This document shows positions 1-10,286 of a DNA stretch of 64,000 nt, piece by piece. Under the pieces are notes generated by a model that worked only from the letters and a program-made list of their open reading frames with translations, did no database searches and was not told where the DNA came from. The stretch lies in contig NZ_CP073637.1 of NCBI RefSeq assembly GCF_029962485.1, positions 3,162,001 to 3,226,000 on the forward strand. The letters are read 5' to 3'. Position numbers and translations under genes: made by a program. Each line of letters opens with the position of its first letter. The stretch's first letter is position 1. This DNA is from Burkholderia cepacia (GTDB lineage Bacteria; Pseudomonadota; Gammaproteobacteria; Burkholderiales; Burkholderiaceae).

Positions 1-309
1 GATCGCCCGCAGCTGCTGCGCGGCGCGCGGGTGGCGTTCGACCATCACGACGCTCGCCGCGCCGCGCGATGCCGCCTCGAAGCCGAGCGCGCCGGTGCCC
101 GCGAACAGGTCGAGGCAACGGCGGCCTTCGAGATCCTGGCCGAGCCAGTTGAACAGCGTCTCGCGCACGCGATCGGGCGTCGGCCGCAGGCCGTCGAGAT
201 CGAGCACCGCGAGCGGCGTGCGCTTCCAGTCGCCGCCGATGATGCGGATCGTGTGCGGCTTGCCGCGGGCAGGAGGGGCCGCCGGGCGGCCGGAAGAGGA
301 ACGGGACAT
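1..309 (-). CDS. rsmD: 16S rRNA (guanine966-N2)-methyltransferase RsmD, 3' end cut
   Basis: The first 103 codons of RsmD, which methylates G966 of 16S rRNA during small-subunit assembly, using S-adenosylmethionine. The reading frame starts at an ATG at 309 (MSRSSSGRP...) and runs off the left edge. Visible are the N-terminal RIIGGDWKRTPL region, the PTPDRVRETLFNWL segment typical of RsmD and the SAM-binding motif I, DLFAGTGALGFEA. The catalytic NPPY motif lies beyond the edge. It is divergent from ftsY, with 217 bp between the starts. Family assignment is firm; completeness cannot be judged. Confidence 0.88.
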   Translation of the reverse strand, partial: MSRSSSGRPAAPPARGKPHTIRIIGGDWKRTPLAVLDLDGLRPTPDRVRETLFNWLGQDLEGRRCLDLFAGTGALGFEAASRGAASVVMVERHPRAAQQLRAI

Positions 310-526
310 ACGGAATATCGACGACGGAGGGACCGGGTACGCACAGGGGCGCACCGCCAAACAGGCGCACGTTACCACAGCGGCAGCGCGCACTGACGCG
401 AGCGCCACGCCGCACTGATAAAATGCACGGTTTCGGCCGCCGTGCGCCGCGCCCGCGCGAACGCAGAACGGCCCGTCCGGCGCCCCGCCCCTCTCGGCGG
501 GCCTGCCCTCTTCCCGACGTCAGACC

Positions 527-1684
527 ATGTTCAGTTTCTTCAAACGATTCAAGAAATCGCAGGAGCCCGATCCGGCGGAATCGCAATCGGCCGACGCGCA
601 GCAAGCGGACGAGCCGTCCGATGCGACGCCCGTGCTCGAGGCGCCGCCCGCGGCCGCTGTGCCGCAGGCGCCCGCGCAACCGGCCGCGCCGGCCGTCGTG
701 ATGACGGTCACGCCGACCAACGACGGCCGCGACGAAGTCGTCGAGACGGTCGAGATCGTCCCGCCGCCGCTGCAGGACGCCTCCGCGAAGAAGTCGTGGC
801 TCGCGCGCCTGAAAACGGGGCTCGCGAAAACGGGCTCGAGCATCACCGGCGTCTTCGTCAACACGAAGATCGACGAGGACCTGTACGAGGAGCTCGAAGC
901 CGCGCTGCTGATGTCCGACGCGGGTGTCGATGCAACCGAGTACCTGCTCGGCGCGCTGCGCGAAAAAGTGCGCACGGCCCGGCTGACCGATCCGCAACAG
1001 GTGAAGGACGCGCTGCACGACCTGCTCGTCGAGCTGCTGACGCCGCTCGAGAAATCGCTGATGCTCGGCCGCGCGCAACCGCTCGTGATGATGATCACCG
1101 GCGTGAACGGCGCGGGCAAGACGACCAGCATCGGCAAGCTCGCGAAGCATCTGCAGAGCTTCGACCAGTCGGTGCTGCTGGCCGCGGGCGACACGTTCCG
1201 CGCGGCCGCACGCGAGCAGCTCGCGATCTGGGGCGAGCGCAACAACGTGACGGTCGTGCAGCAGGAAAGCGGCGATCCGGCCGCGGTGATCTTCGACGCG
1301 GTGAGCGCCGCGCGCGCACGCAAGATCGACGTAATGATGGCCGACACGGCCGGCCGCCTGCCGACGCAGCTCCACCTGATGGAAGAGCTGAAGAAGGTGA
1401 AGCGCGTGATTTCGAAGGCGCACGACGGCGCGCCGCACGAAGTGCTGCTGGTGATCGACGCGAACACCGGCCAGAACGCGCTCACGCAGGTGAAGGCATT
1501 CGACGACGCGCTCGGCCTCACGGGCCTGATCGTCACGAAGCTCGACGGCACCGCGAAGGGCGGGATCCTCGCCGCGATCGCGCGGCAACGCCCGGTGCCC
1601 GTCTACTTCATCGGCGTCGGCGAAAAGGTCGAGGACCTGCAGCCGTTCAGCGCCGTGGAATTCGCGGACGCGCTGCTCGGCTGA
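527..1684 (+). CDS. ftsY: Signal recognition particle receptor FtsY
   Basis: SRP-receptor GTPase (385 aa) that docks ribosome-SRP complexes at the SecYEG translocon at the inner membrane. The N-terminus (MFSFFKRFKK) is a basic membrane-contacting stretch, followed by an acidic, Ala/Pro-rich A domain to about residue 90. The NG domain follows, with the P-loop GVNGAGKTT near 191-199, DTAGR near 272-276 and TKLDGTAKGG near 337-346. The C-terminus (EFADALLG) is the usual FtsY ending, so the gene is intact. The ATG at 527 has only a weak upstream ribosome site. It is divergent from rsmD and convergent with maiA; a hairpin terminator follows. Confidence 0.96.
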   Translation: MFSFFKRFKKSQEPDPAESQSADAQQADEPSDATPVLEAPPAAAVPQAPAQPAAPAVVMTVTPTNDGRDEVVETVEIVPPPLQDASAKKSWLARLKTGLAKTGSSITGVFVNTKIDEDLYEELEAALLMSDAGVDATEYLLGALREKVRTARLTDPQQVKDALHDLLVELLTPLEKSLMLGRAQPLVMMITGVNGAGKTTSIGKLAKHLQSFDQSVLLAAGDTFRAAAREQLAIWGERNNVTVVQQESGDPAAVIFDAVSAARARKIDVMMADTAGRLPTQLHLMEELKKVKRVISKAHDGAPHEVLLVIDANTGQNALTQVKAFDDALGLTGLIVTKLDGTAKGGILAAIARQRPVPVYFIGVGEKVEDLQPFSAVEFADALLG

Positions 1685-1707
1685 ACCTCGCCGGCACGCA
1701 TCGCACG

Positions 1708-1730
1708 GGGCGCCTTCGGGCGCCCTTTTT
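1708..1730 (+). terminator. Rho-independent terminator after ftsY
   Basis: A 7-bp GC stem (GGGCGCC / GGCGCCC) with a TTCG tetraloop is followed by five T residues, 23 bp past the ftsY stop. It separates ftsY from the convergent maiA gene. Confidence 0.85.
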
Positions 1731-1769
1731 CATGCGCGCCCGCTCACGTTCGCGGCGGGCGCGCCGCGC

Positions 1770-2414
1770 TCATTCCGCGTCGGGCTGCACGCCCGGCTCG
1801 GCGGCCTTGAATGCGTCGAGCGTCGCGGCATGGTCGACGATCCGCTGGATCGTCGGATAGCGCGTGGTATCGATCGAGAAGCGGTTCGCATTGAACACCT
1901 GCGGCACGAGGCACACGTCGGCGAGCGTCGGCGTGTCGCCGAAGCACAGCTTGCCGGTGCGCGGATCGCTCGCGAGGCGCGTCTCGAGCGTCTCGAAACC
2001 TGCCTCGATCCAGTGCCGGTACCACGCGTTCTTCGCCTCCTCGGGCACCTTCAGCGTGTGCTTCAGGTACTTCAGCACTCGCAGGTTGTTGAGCGGATGG
2101 ATTTCGCACGCGATCTGCAGCGCGACCGCGCGCACATACGCGCGATCGACCGGCTGCGTCGGCAGCAGCGCGGGCTCGGGATGGGTTTCCTCGAGATATT
2201 CGATGATCGCGAGCGACTGCTGCAGCGTCGCCTCGTCGTCGATCAGCGTCGGCACGACCGCGTCCGGATTCAGCGCGCGGTACGCGTCCTTCAGTTGCTC
2301 GCCGCCGTCGCGCAGCATGTGCACGGGGACGTAGTCGAACGGCAGCTGCTTCAGGTTCAGGGCAATCCGCACACGGTACGACGCGGAACTGCGGAAATAG
2401 CTGTAGAGCTTCAT
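1770..2414 (-). CDS. maiA: Maleylacetoacetate isomerase / zeta-class glutathione S-transferase
   Basis: A 214-aa protein of the zeta GST family, which isomerises maleylacetoacetate to fumarylacetoacetate with glutathione in tyrosine/homogentisate breakdown. The N-terminal thioredoxin-like domain carries the active-site motif SSASYRVRIAL at residues 9-19 and VVPTLIDD; the all-alpha C-terminal domain contains the zeta-like segment TLADVCLVPQV. The ATG at 2414 (MKLYSYFRSS) fits the family start; the frame extends upstream but without similarity I recognise. No other homogentisate-pathway gene is adjacent, so the exact substrate is inferred from family. Confidence 0.88.
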   Translation of the reverse strand: MKLYSYFRSSASYRVRIALNLKQLPFDYVPVHMLRDGGEQLKDAYRALNPDAVVPTLIDDEATLQQSLAIIEYLEETHPEPALLPTQPVDRAYVRAVALQIACEIHPLNNLRVLKYLKHTLKVPEEAKNAWYRHWIEAGFETLETRLASDPRTGKLCFGDTPTLADVCLVPQVFNANRFSIDTTRYPTIQRIVDHAATLDAFKAAEPGVQPDAE

Positions 2415-2593
2415 GGGATGTCTCTCGTAGTCGTATTCGGCCGGCAACGGCACGGGCGCGGCGCAGCCGGCGCGCGCACCGCCGGGACCCAGAGTGTAGC
2501 GCGGCACGATGCGCGGCCGCGCCCGTGCGATACTCGGGGCATTCCTCACCGCTCACCGCGCGGCCCGATGCCGGCCGCCCGCCCCACGCCCCG

Positions 2594-3568
2594 ATGACCG
2601 CTTCCCTCGATCCCGCCACCGTTCCGTTCCCGTGCGCCCGCTTCATCAAGGAAATCGGCCGCGGCCCGCACGGCGCGCGCGCGCTGTCCGCCGAGGACAC
2701 GTTCGAGCTGTATCGCGCGATGCTCGACGCACGCGTGTCGGACGTCGAACTCGGCGCGATCCTGATCGCCTATCGGCTGAAGGGCGAATCCGCCGACGAA
2801 CTGGCCGCGATGCTCGCCGCCGCGCAAACGTCGTTCGAGCCCGTGCGCGTGCAGGACGCCGCGTTCCGCCCCGTGGCAATCCCGAGCTACAACGGTGCAC
2901 GCAAGCAGCCGAACCTCGTGCCGCTGCTCGCGCTGCTGCTCGCGCGCGAAGGCGTGCCGGTGCTCGTGCACGGTGTGGCGCGCGATCCGGGCCGCGTGAC
3001 GAGCGCGGAGATCTTTTCCGCGCTGTCGCTCGCGCCGTCGACGTCGCACGATGCGATCGAGGACACGCTGGCCGAGCGCCGCGTCGCATTCGCGCCGATC
3101 GAAGTCCTGGCGCCGCGGATTGCACACCTGCTGTCGATGCGCAGCGTACTCGGCGTGCGCAACTCGACGCACACGCTCGTGAAAATCCTGCAACCGTTCG
3201 CTCCGGCCGGCCTGCGGCTCGTCAACTACACGCATCCGCCGTACCGCGACAGCCTCGCGCAATTGTTCCGCGATCATCCGGACGCCGCGCTCGGCGGCGC
3301 GCTGCTCGCGCGCGGCACCGAGGGCGAAGCCGTCGCCGACACGCGGCGCCAGGTGCAGGTCGACTGGCTGCACGACGGCGTGTGCGACACGCTGATCGAG
3401 GCCGAACGTTCGTCGTCCGATGCGCCGCCCGTCGCGCTGCCCGAATCGCGCGATGCGGCGACCACGGCCGCGTGGACGGACGCCGTGCTGCGCGGCGAGG
3501 TGCCGGTGCCGGACACCGTTGCGCGGCAGGTCGCGACGATCGTGCAGATCGCCCGTATCGCGCGCTGA
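2594..3568 (+). CDS. ybiB: YbiB (TrpD2-like) DNA-binding protein
   Basis: A 324-aa protein resembling E. coli YbiB, a paralogue of anthranilate phosphoribosyltransferase (glycosyltransferase family 3 fold) reported to bind nucleic acid rather than make tryptophan precursors. The N-terminal helical domain (FIKEIGRGPHGARALS...LGAILIAYRLKGES) resembles TrpD, while the C-terminal catalytic-type domain lacks the phosphate-binding glycine loop of true TrpD that I would expect. The ATG at 2594 gives a length close to the family's; a longer frame upstream has no similarity I recognise. I see no LexA box upstream, unlike the SOS-regulated E. coli gene. Confidence 0.75.
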   Translation: MTASLDPATVPFPCARFIKEIGRGPHGARALSAEDTFELYRAMLDARVSDVELGAILIAYRLKGESADELAAMLAAAQTSFEPVRVQDAAFRPVAIPSYNGARKQPNLVPLLALLLAREGVPVLVHGVARDPGRVTSAEIFSALSLAPSTSHDAIEDTLAERRVAFAPIEVLAPRIAHLLSMRSVLGVRNSTHTLVKILQPFAPAGLRLVNYTHPPYRDSLAQLFRDHPDAALGGALLARGTEGEAVADTRRQVQVDWLHDGVCDTLIEAERSSSDAPPVALPESRDAATTAAWTDAVLRGEVPVPDTVARQVATIVQIARIAR

Positions 3569-3593
3569 CGACCCGCCCCTTTATCCCGACCAT

Positions 3594-3623
3594 TTGACAC
3601 ACTGCCGCATCCTGGCATAGAGT
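3594..3623 (+). promoter_or_regulatory. Predicted sigma-70 promoter of the leucine leader/leuA transcript
   Basis: A consensus -35 TTGACA at 3594-3599 is followed, after 16-18 bp, by weak -10 candidates: CATAGA at 3616 or TAGAGT at 3618. Transcription would start near 3628-3631, almost on the leader ORF start codon at 3631, so the leader may be translated from a leaderless or nearly leaderless mRNA. Confidence 0.5.
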
Positions 3624-3665
3624 GGTCGCCATGCGTTCCTTTCCGAACACCCTCCGAATTACCTC

Positions 3666-5586
<1,921 letters not shown>

Positions 5587-5670
5587 CGGCCGGGCATCGA
5601 ATCAGGGTTGGACGTCAGCGAGCGGGACGTGACCGCCCGTGCGCCGCGCGATCCGCGCCGCACGGGCCAG

Positions 5671-5694
5671 CAAAAAGCGGCCCAGAAGGCCGCT
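5671..5694 (-). terminator. Rho-independent terminator for the NTF2-like gene
   Basis: AGCGGCC / GGCCGCT stem at 5676-5694 with loop CAGAA. The A-run at 5672-5676 becomes a U-run in minus-strand transcripts, so it terminates the gene ending at 5729. It lies between convergent genes. Confidence 0.8.
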
Positions 5695-5728
5695 CGGTTG
5701 GGGACATGAAAAGGAGCGCCACGCGCGC

Positions 5729-6112
5729 TCATGTCTCGGTCGCGCACCGCGTCGCCTGCCACGCGAGCAGGCACCAGCGCCCCTGCTCCTCGGTATGGAC
5801 GCACGTATAGGCAATCGGAAAGACCAGGCCGCCGTTGTTCGTTTCCATCTCGATCAACGCGCGCCCGGTGACGATGCAGGTTTCGCCGCCGACCGGCAGG
5901 ACGTCCTGCGACTGGATTTCGATCTGGCGATAGCGGCGGCGGCCGGCGACGATGGCATCGATGAACTGCTGCTTGGTTTCACGTTTGCCGTTGGTGTGCA
6001 CGAAGAACACCTTGTCCGACAGCAGCGCGCCGAGCGCCTCACCGTCCCCGTCCACCATCGCCCGGAACCGATCGCGCTCGAGCGCGCGGATCGCATCGAC
6101 CACCTTCGCCAT
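5729..6112 (-). CDS. NTF2-like / SnoaL-fold protein (DUF4440 type)
   Basis: A 127-aa protein with the cone-shaped NTF2-like fold signature: an N-terminal helix pair (MAKVVDAIRALERDRFRAMV) with DGDGEALGALLSDKVFFVHTNG, then alternating strands. Such proteins are either small enzymes of hydratase/isomerase type or ligand-binding domains; no substrate can be inferred. The ATG at 6112 is preceded by GAGGAG with 7-nt spacing, which favours it over an ATG six codons upstream. It stands alone, convergent with leuA and downstream of the pagL-like gene on the same strand (44 bp gap), so the two may be cotranscribed. Confidence 0.7.
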   Translation of the reverse strand: MAKVVDAIRALERDRFRAMVDGDGEALGALLSDKVFFVHTNGKRETKQQFIDAIVAGRRRYRQIEIQSQDVLPVGGETCIVTGRALIEMETNNGGLVFPIAYTCVHTEEQGRWCLLAWQATRCATET

Positions 6113-6156
6113 CGCCTGACTCCTCGGCAACGCGCCCGCGTGCGCGGGCGTGCGGA

Positions 6157-6726
6157 TCAGAAGTTGTATTGCACGTAGAACTGGTGGAAATTTATACCAG
6201 GATTCGGCTCTTTGATACCCGCGTTAGACACATGTTCAAAACGGTAGCCGACCTGATACTGTTGCCGTTGGCCGAACTGCACGCCGACGCCCGCGGTCGG
6301 TGCGAACTGGAACGCGGTCGACAGCGAGAAATTGTTCGAAATCGTCGGATGAGTCAGAAGCCGGACGCCGCCGCCCGCCTCGATGAACGGACGAATCTCC
6401 CCCGCGCTCTTGATGAAGCGGAACATCGGCGTCACACCGAATTCGCCGATGCTGCCGTGGACGTTGCCGCCCGTGTGCCAGTAGCCGACGTGCCCTTCGA
6501 CGACGAACGCGAAGTGCCAGCCACCGACCTGCCACCAGTTCCAGCCCGGATCCCATACAACGCCGAGATCGCCCTTGTCGATTCCGCGACGATCCGAAAA
6601 CCCGCCGCCCGCCTGGATCCCCCATCGATCCGCGAACGCCGCACCCGATCCGCCCAGAAGTGACGCCGCCAGTAACGCATGCAGCGCAAGCCGGCTGCGG
6701 GGCCGGCGATTCTTCTTATTGTTCAT
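6157..6726 (-). CDS. pagL: PagL-like lipid A 3-O-deacylase (outer-membrane beta barrel)
   Basis: A 189-aa precursor with a signal peptide (basic MNNKKNRRPRSR, hydrophobic core, cleavage after GAAFA near residue 36) and a small beta-barrel ending in an aromatic C-terminal strand (FYVQYNF), as outer-membrane proteins do. The PagL signature H-V-S-N-A-G is at 165-170, giving catalytic His165 and Ser167. The third catalytic residue of the Pseudomonas enzyme (Glu, 14 residues after the His) seems to be Asn179 here. PagL removes the 3-position acyl chain of lipid A and dampens endotoxicity. The ATG at 6726 is preceded by GGAG at 6-nt spacing; a longer frame upstream is not supported. Confidence 0.8.
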   Translation of the reverse strand: MNNKKNRRPRSRLALHALLAASLLGGSGAAFADRWGIQAGGGFSDRRGIDKGDLGVVWDPGWNWWQVGGWHFAFVVEGHVGYWHTGGNVHGSIGEFGVTPMFRFIKSAGEIRPFIEAGGGVRLLTHPTISNNFSLSTAFQFAPTAGVGVQFGQRQQYQVGYRFEHVSNAGIKEPNPGINFHQFYVQYNF

Positions 6727-6899
6727 CTGACACTCCAACTTTTTGGGTTGAATGGAGCCTGCCGCGACGGCATGGCCCGAGCGAACTGAATGGTATGGTA
6801 AAGGACTTTTCCGATCGGCATCACGAAGCGAAATGGCTTCCTTCCAAAACAACAAAAATCGAAATCGTCTACTGATTACCATCAGAAACAACGGTTTAC

Positions 6900-6927
6900 G
6901 GAACTTGGCGTCGCGCCCTCTGTCGCA
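6900..6927 (+). promoter_or_regulatory. Possible sigma-E-type promoter of rpoH
   Basis: GGAACTT at 6900-6906 equals the extracytoplasmic sigma-E -35 consensus; 16 bp later stands TCGCA (consensus TCTGA/TCAAA), a partial match. E. coli rpoH also has a sigma-E promoter, which makes it plausible. The rest of 6727-6998 is A/T-rich for this window and is shared with the divergent pagL-like gene. Confidence 0.35.
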
Positions 6928-6998
6928 GATTAGACTATCGACTCGACTTTCTTGATAGAAAAATCGGGAACTCGGATGTCCACGCCCGCTCTAAGGAA

Positions 6999-7025
6999 TT
7001 AGCACTCGTCTTGCGGGAGTGCTAA
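6999..7025. promoter_or_regulatory. CIRCE element (HrcA operator) upstream of rpoH
   Basis: TTAGCACTC at 6999-7007, nine bases, then GAGTGCTAA at 7017-7025: a perfect match to the CIRCE inverted repeat bound by the heat-shock repressor HrcA. It ends 63 bp before the rpoH GTG start, so HrcA would repress transcription of the heat-shock sigma factor itself. Confidence 0.93.
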
Positions 7026-7088
7026 GATGGCCCACGGAATTTCATTCGATACCGGGGGTTTGTCCCTGATTCCAAAGGAGTTTTTTTA

Positions 7089-8024
<936 letters not shown>

Positions 8025-8050
8025 ATCGCTGCGATTTAGAGCGCTTCATC

Positions 8051-8084
8051 AAAAACCGCTGCCGGTCCGGCAGCGGTTTTTTTT
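8051..8084 (+). terminator. Rho-independent terminator after rpoH
   Basis: A 10-bp stem (ACCGCTGCCG / CGGCAGCGGT, loop GTC) preceded by five A and followed by eight T residues. It lies 27 bp past the rpoH stop. Confidence 0.93.
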
Positions 8085-8168
8085 CGCCCGTCTTTTTCGC
8101 ATGCTTTCACGCGCTGGTACACGCGTTTCACCGCCCGTTTCTCCGCCCTTTTCTCTACTGATTAATTG

Positions 8169-8231
8169 ACCTGATTCATCAGGTATTAGGCCGTTTGCGG
8201 GCCCCTTCCGCATAACCTTGATCTGCCTCAA
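8169..8231. promoter_or_regulatory. Possible control sites in the 319-bp rpoH-cyd gap
   Basis: Two motifs stand out between the rpoH terminator and cydP. ACCTGA-TTCA-TCAGGT at 8169-8184 is a perfect inverted repeat. TTGAT-CTGC-CTCAA at 8218-8231 matches 9 of 10 positions of the FNR/ANR consensus TTGAT-N4-ATCAA. The rest of 8085-8403 shows no ORF I can support. Binding is inferred from sequence only. Confidence 0.4.
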
Positions 8232-8403
8232 CTTTTGCCCCGCGTTTCGCGACGGTCTGCCGCAGCGCAGCACTCGGCATCGGAAAGCTGTCCTTTTAAA
8301 ATTGGCATGTCAGGCGCAAAAGGATTAAAACAGCTTCACGGCCGTCATAAATCCGACGTAAAGTCGCCCCAAATCCGTCCTAAATCGATTCAGGATAATC
8401 GCC

Positions 8404-8417
8404 TTGATCTCGATCAA
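8404..8417. promoter_or_regulatory. Perfect FNR/ANR-type box at the start of the cyd operon
   Basis: TTGAT-CTCG-ATCAA at 8404-8417 is a perfect match to the FNR/ANR consensus for oxygen-responsive Crp-family regulators. A -10-like GATAAT sits just upstream at 8394-8399. The box coincides with the predicted TTG start codon of cydP, so it lies at or just after the likely transcript start, a position suited to repression, unless a promoter further downstream is the real target. Confidence 0.65.
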
Positions 8418-8685
8418 TAAAGAGCCTGCGCCGCCGCCTCCCCCGCGGCCTGCCGGCACGATCGGCTGGCGCGCGCGCATCGCCGCGTGGGCACGCGGCC
8501 CGACCCTCGCCCGCGACATCACCCTGGTGCTGATCGTCAAGCTGATCCTCCTGATGTCGCTCAAATACGCATTCTTCAATCATCCGCAGGCCGAGCACAT
8601 GTCGCTTCCGCCTGCCGCCGTCGCCGAGAAGCTGCTCTCGGTGCCGGCGCCTGCATCTACCGAGGGAGACCACCATGATAAGTAG
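8404..8685 (+). CDS. cydP: Cytochrome bd oxidase putative small subunit CydP
   Basis: A 93-aa protein with a proline-rich N-terminus, one transmembrane helix ([20 protein letters not shown]) and the segment [12 protein letters not shown] typical of the CydP family found before cydAB in proteobacteria. Its role is inferred from position: an accessory subunit or assembly factor of bd oxidase. The start is uncertain. The only usable in-frame start before the helix is TTG at 8404, which lies inside a perfect FNR box, and no clear ribosome site precedes it. The 3' end overlaps cydA by 11 bp, implying translational coupling. Confidence 0.72.
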   Translation: MISINKEPAPPPPPRPAGTIGWRARIAAWARGPTLARDITLVLIVKLILLMSLKYAFFNHPQAEHMSLPPAAVAEKLLSVPAPASTEGDHHDK

Positions 8686-10255
8686 TGAAGTCGTCGATCT
8701 GTCACGTCTGCAGTTCGGCATCACGGCGCTCTACCACTTCCTGTTCGTGCCGTTGACGCTCGGCCTGTCCTGGCTGCTCGTCATCATGGAAGCCGTCTAC
8801 GTGATGACCGGCAAACAGGTCTACAAGGACATGACCCAGTTCTGGGGCAAGCTGTTCGGGATCAACTTCGCGATGGGCGTGACCACCGGCATCACGCTCG
8901 AATTCCAGTTCGGTACGAACTGGTCGTACTACTCGCACTATGTCGGCGACATCTTCGGCGTGCCGCTCGCGGTCGAAGGCCTGATGGCGTTCTTCCTCGA
9001 ATCGACGTTCGTCGGCCTGTTCTTCTTCGGCTGGAACCGCCTGTCGAAGGTCAAGCACCTGATGGTCACGTTCCTCGTCGCGCTCGGCTCGAACCTGTCC
9101 GCGCTGTGGATTCTCGTCGCGAACGGCTGGATGAACAACCCGGTCGGCGCCGAGTTCAACTACCAGACGATGCGCATGGAGATGACGAGCCTGTTCGACG
9201 TGCTGTTCAACCCCGTCGCGCAGGTGAAGTTCGTGCACACGGTGTCGGCCGGCTACGTGTCGGCGGCGATGTTCGTGCTCGGCGTGTCGTCGTGGTACCT
9301 GCTGAAGAAACGCGACGTCGACTTCGCGCTGCGCTCGTTCGCGGTCGCGGCCGGCTTCGGCCTCGCGGCGACGCTGTGCGTGATCGTGCTCGGTGACGAA
9401 TCGGGCTATACGACCGGCGAAGTGCAGAAAATGAAGCTCGCCGCGATCGAATCCGAATGGGAAACGCAGCCGGCGCCCGCATCGTTCACGCTGATCGGGA
9501 TTCCGAACCAGGAGGAACAGCGCACCGACTACGCGATCAAGATCCCGTACGCGCTCGGCCTGATCGCGACACGCTCGATCGACGAACCGGTGATCGGCCT
9601 GCGCGAGCTCGCGAAGCACAGCGAGGAGCACATCCAGAGCGGGATGGTCGCGTACGGCGCACTGCAGAAGATCAAGCAGGGCGACACGAGCGACGCGACG
9701 CGCGCACTGTTCGACCAGCACAAGCAGTATCTCGGCTACGGGCTGATGCTCAAGCAGTTCACGCCGAACGTGGTCGATGCAACGCCCGAGCAGATCAAGG
9801 CCGCCGCGAAGAAGACGATCCCGCCGGTCGCGCCCGTGTTCTTCTCGTTCCGGATCATGGTGGCCCTCGGCTTCCTGTTCGTCGCGACGTTTATTGCCGC
9901 GTTCTGGTTCTGCGCGCGCCGCGAACTGCTGCAGGACAACCGTCGCTGGTTCCTGCGCTATGCGGTGTGGGCGATCCCGCTGCCGTGGATCGCGATCGAA
10001 TTCGGCTGGATCGTCGCCGAGCTCGGCCGCCAGCCGTGGACGATCGCCGGCGTGCTGCCGACGCACCTGTCCGCGTCGAGCCTGCAGCCGTCCGACCTGT
10101 ACCTGAGTCTCGCGGGCTTCATCCTGTTCTACACCGCCCTGTTCGTCATCGAGATCAAGCTGATGTTCAAGTACGCGCGCCTCGGCCCGTCGTCGCTGCA
10201 TACCGGCCGCTATCACCACGAACTCGCGGCCGCCAGCGAGCGCGCCCCGGCGTGA
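8675..10255 (+). CDS. cydA: Cytochrome bd ubiquinol oxidase subunit I
   Basis: A 526-aa integral membrane subunit carrying hemes b558, b595 and d; it oxidises ubiquinol and helps reduce oxygen at high affinity. Expected ligands are present: His21 ([13 protein letters not shown]), His188 ([11 protein letters not shown]) and Met395 ([11 protein letters not shown]). A long Q-loop lies between about 240 and 385, so it belongs to the E. coli-like L subfamily (E. coli protein 522 aa). It overlaps cydP by 11 bp and is followed by cydB after 31 bp. Expression is probably oxygen-controlled through the box at 8404. Confidence 0.96.
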   Translation: MISSEVVDLSRLQFGITALYHFLFVPLTLGLSWLLVIMEAVYVMTGKQVYKDMTQFWGKLFGINFAMGVTTGITLEFQFGTNWSYYSHYVGDIFGVPLAVEGLMAFFLESTFVGLFFFGWNRLSKVKHLMVTFLVALGSNLSALWILVANGWMNNPVGAEFNYQTMRMEMTSLFDVLFNPVAQVKFVHTVSAGYVSAAMFVLGVSSWYLLKKRDVDFALRSFAVAAGFGLAATLCVIVLGDESGYTTGEVQKMKLAAIESEWETQPAPASFTLIGIPNQEEQRTDYAIKIPYALGLIATRSIDEPVIGLRELAKHSEEHIQSGMVAYGALQKIKQGDTSDATRALFDQHKQYLGYGLMLKQFTPNVVDATPEQIKAAAKKTIPPVAPVFFSFRIMVALGFLFVATFIAAFWFCARRELLQDNRRWFLRYAVWAIPLPWIAIEFGWIVAELGRQPWTIAGVLPTHLSASSLQPSDLYLSLAGFILFYTALFVIEIKLMFKYARLGPSSLHTGRYHHELAAASERAPA

Positions 10256-10286
10256 GCACGCACCTGAAACGGAACAAGGAATCGCT

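Noticed and set aside
45..344. Minus-strand ORF at the left edge as a separate gene
   Set aside because: It is a different frame of the same DNA as rsmD; the RsmD frame starting at 309 carries the conserved motifs.
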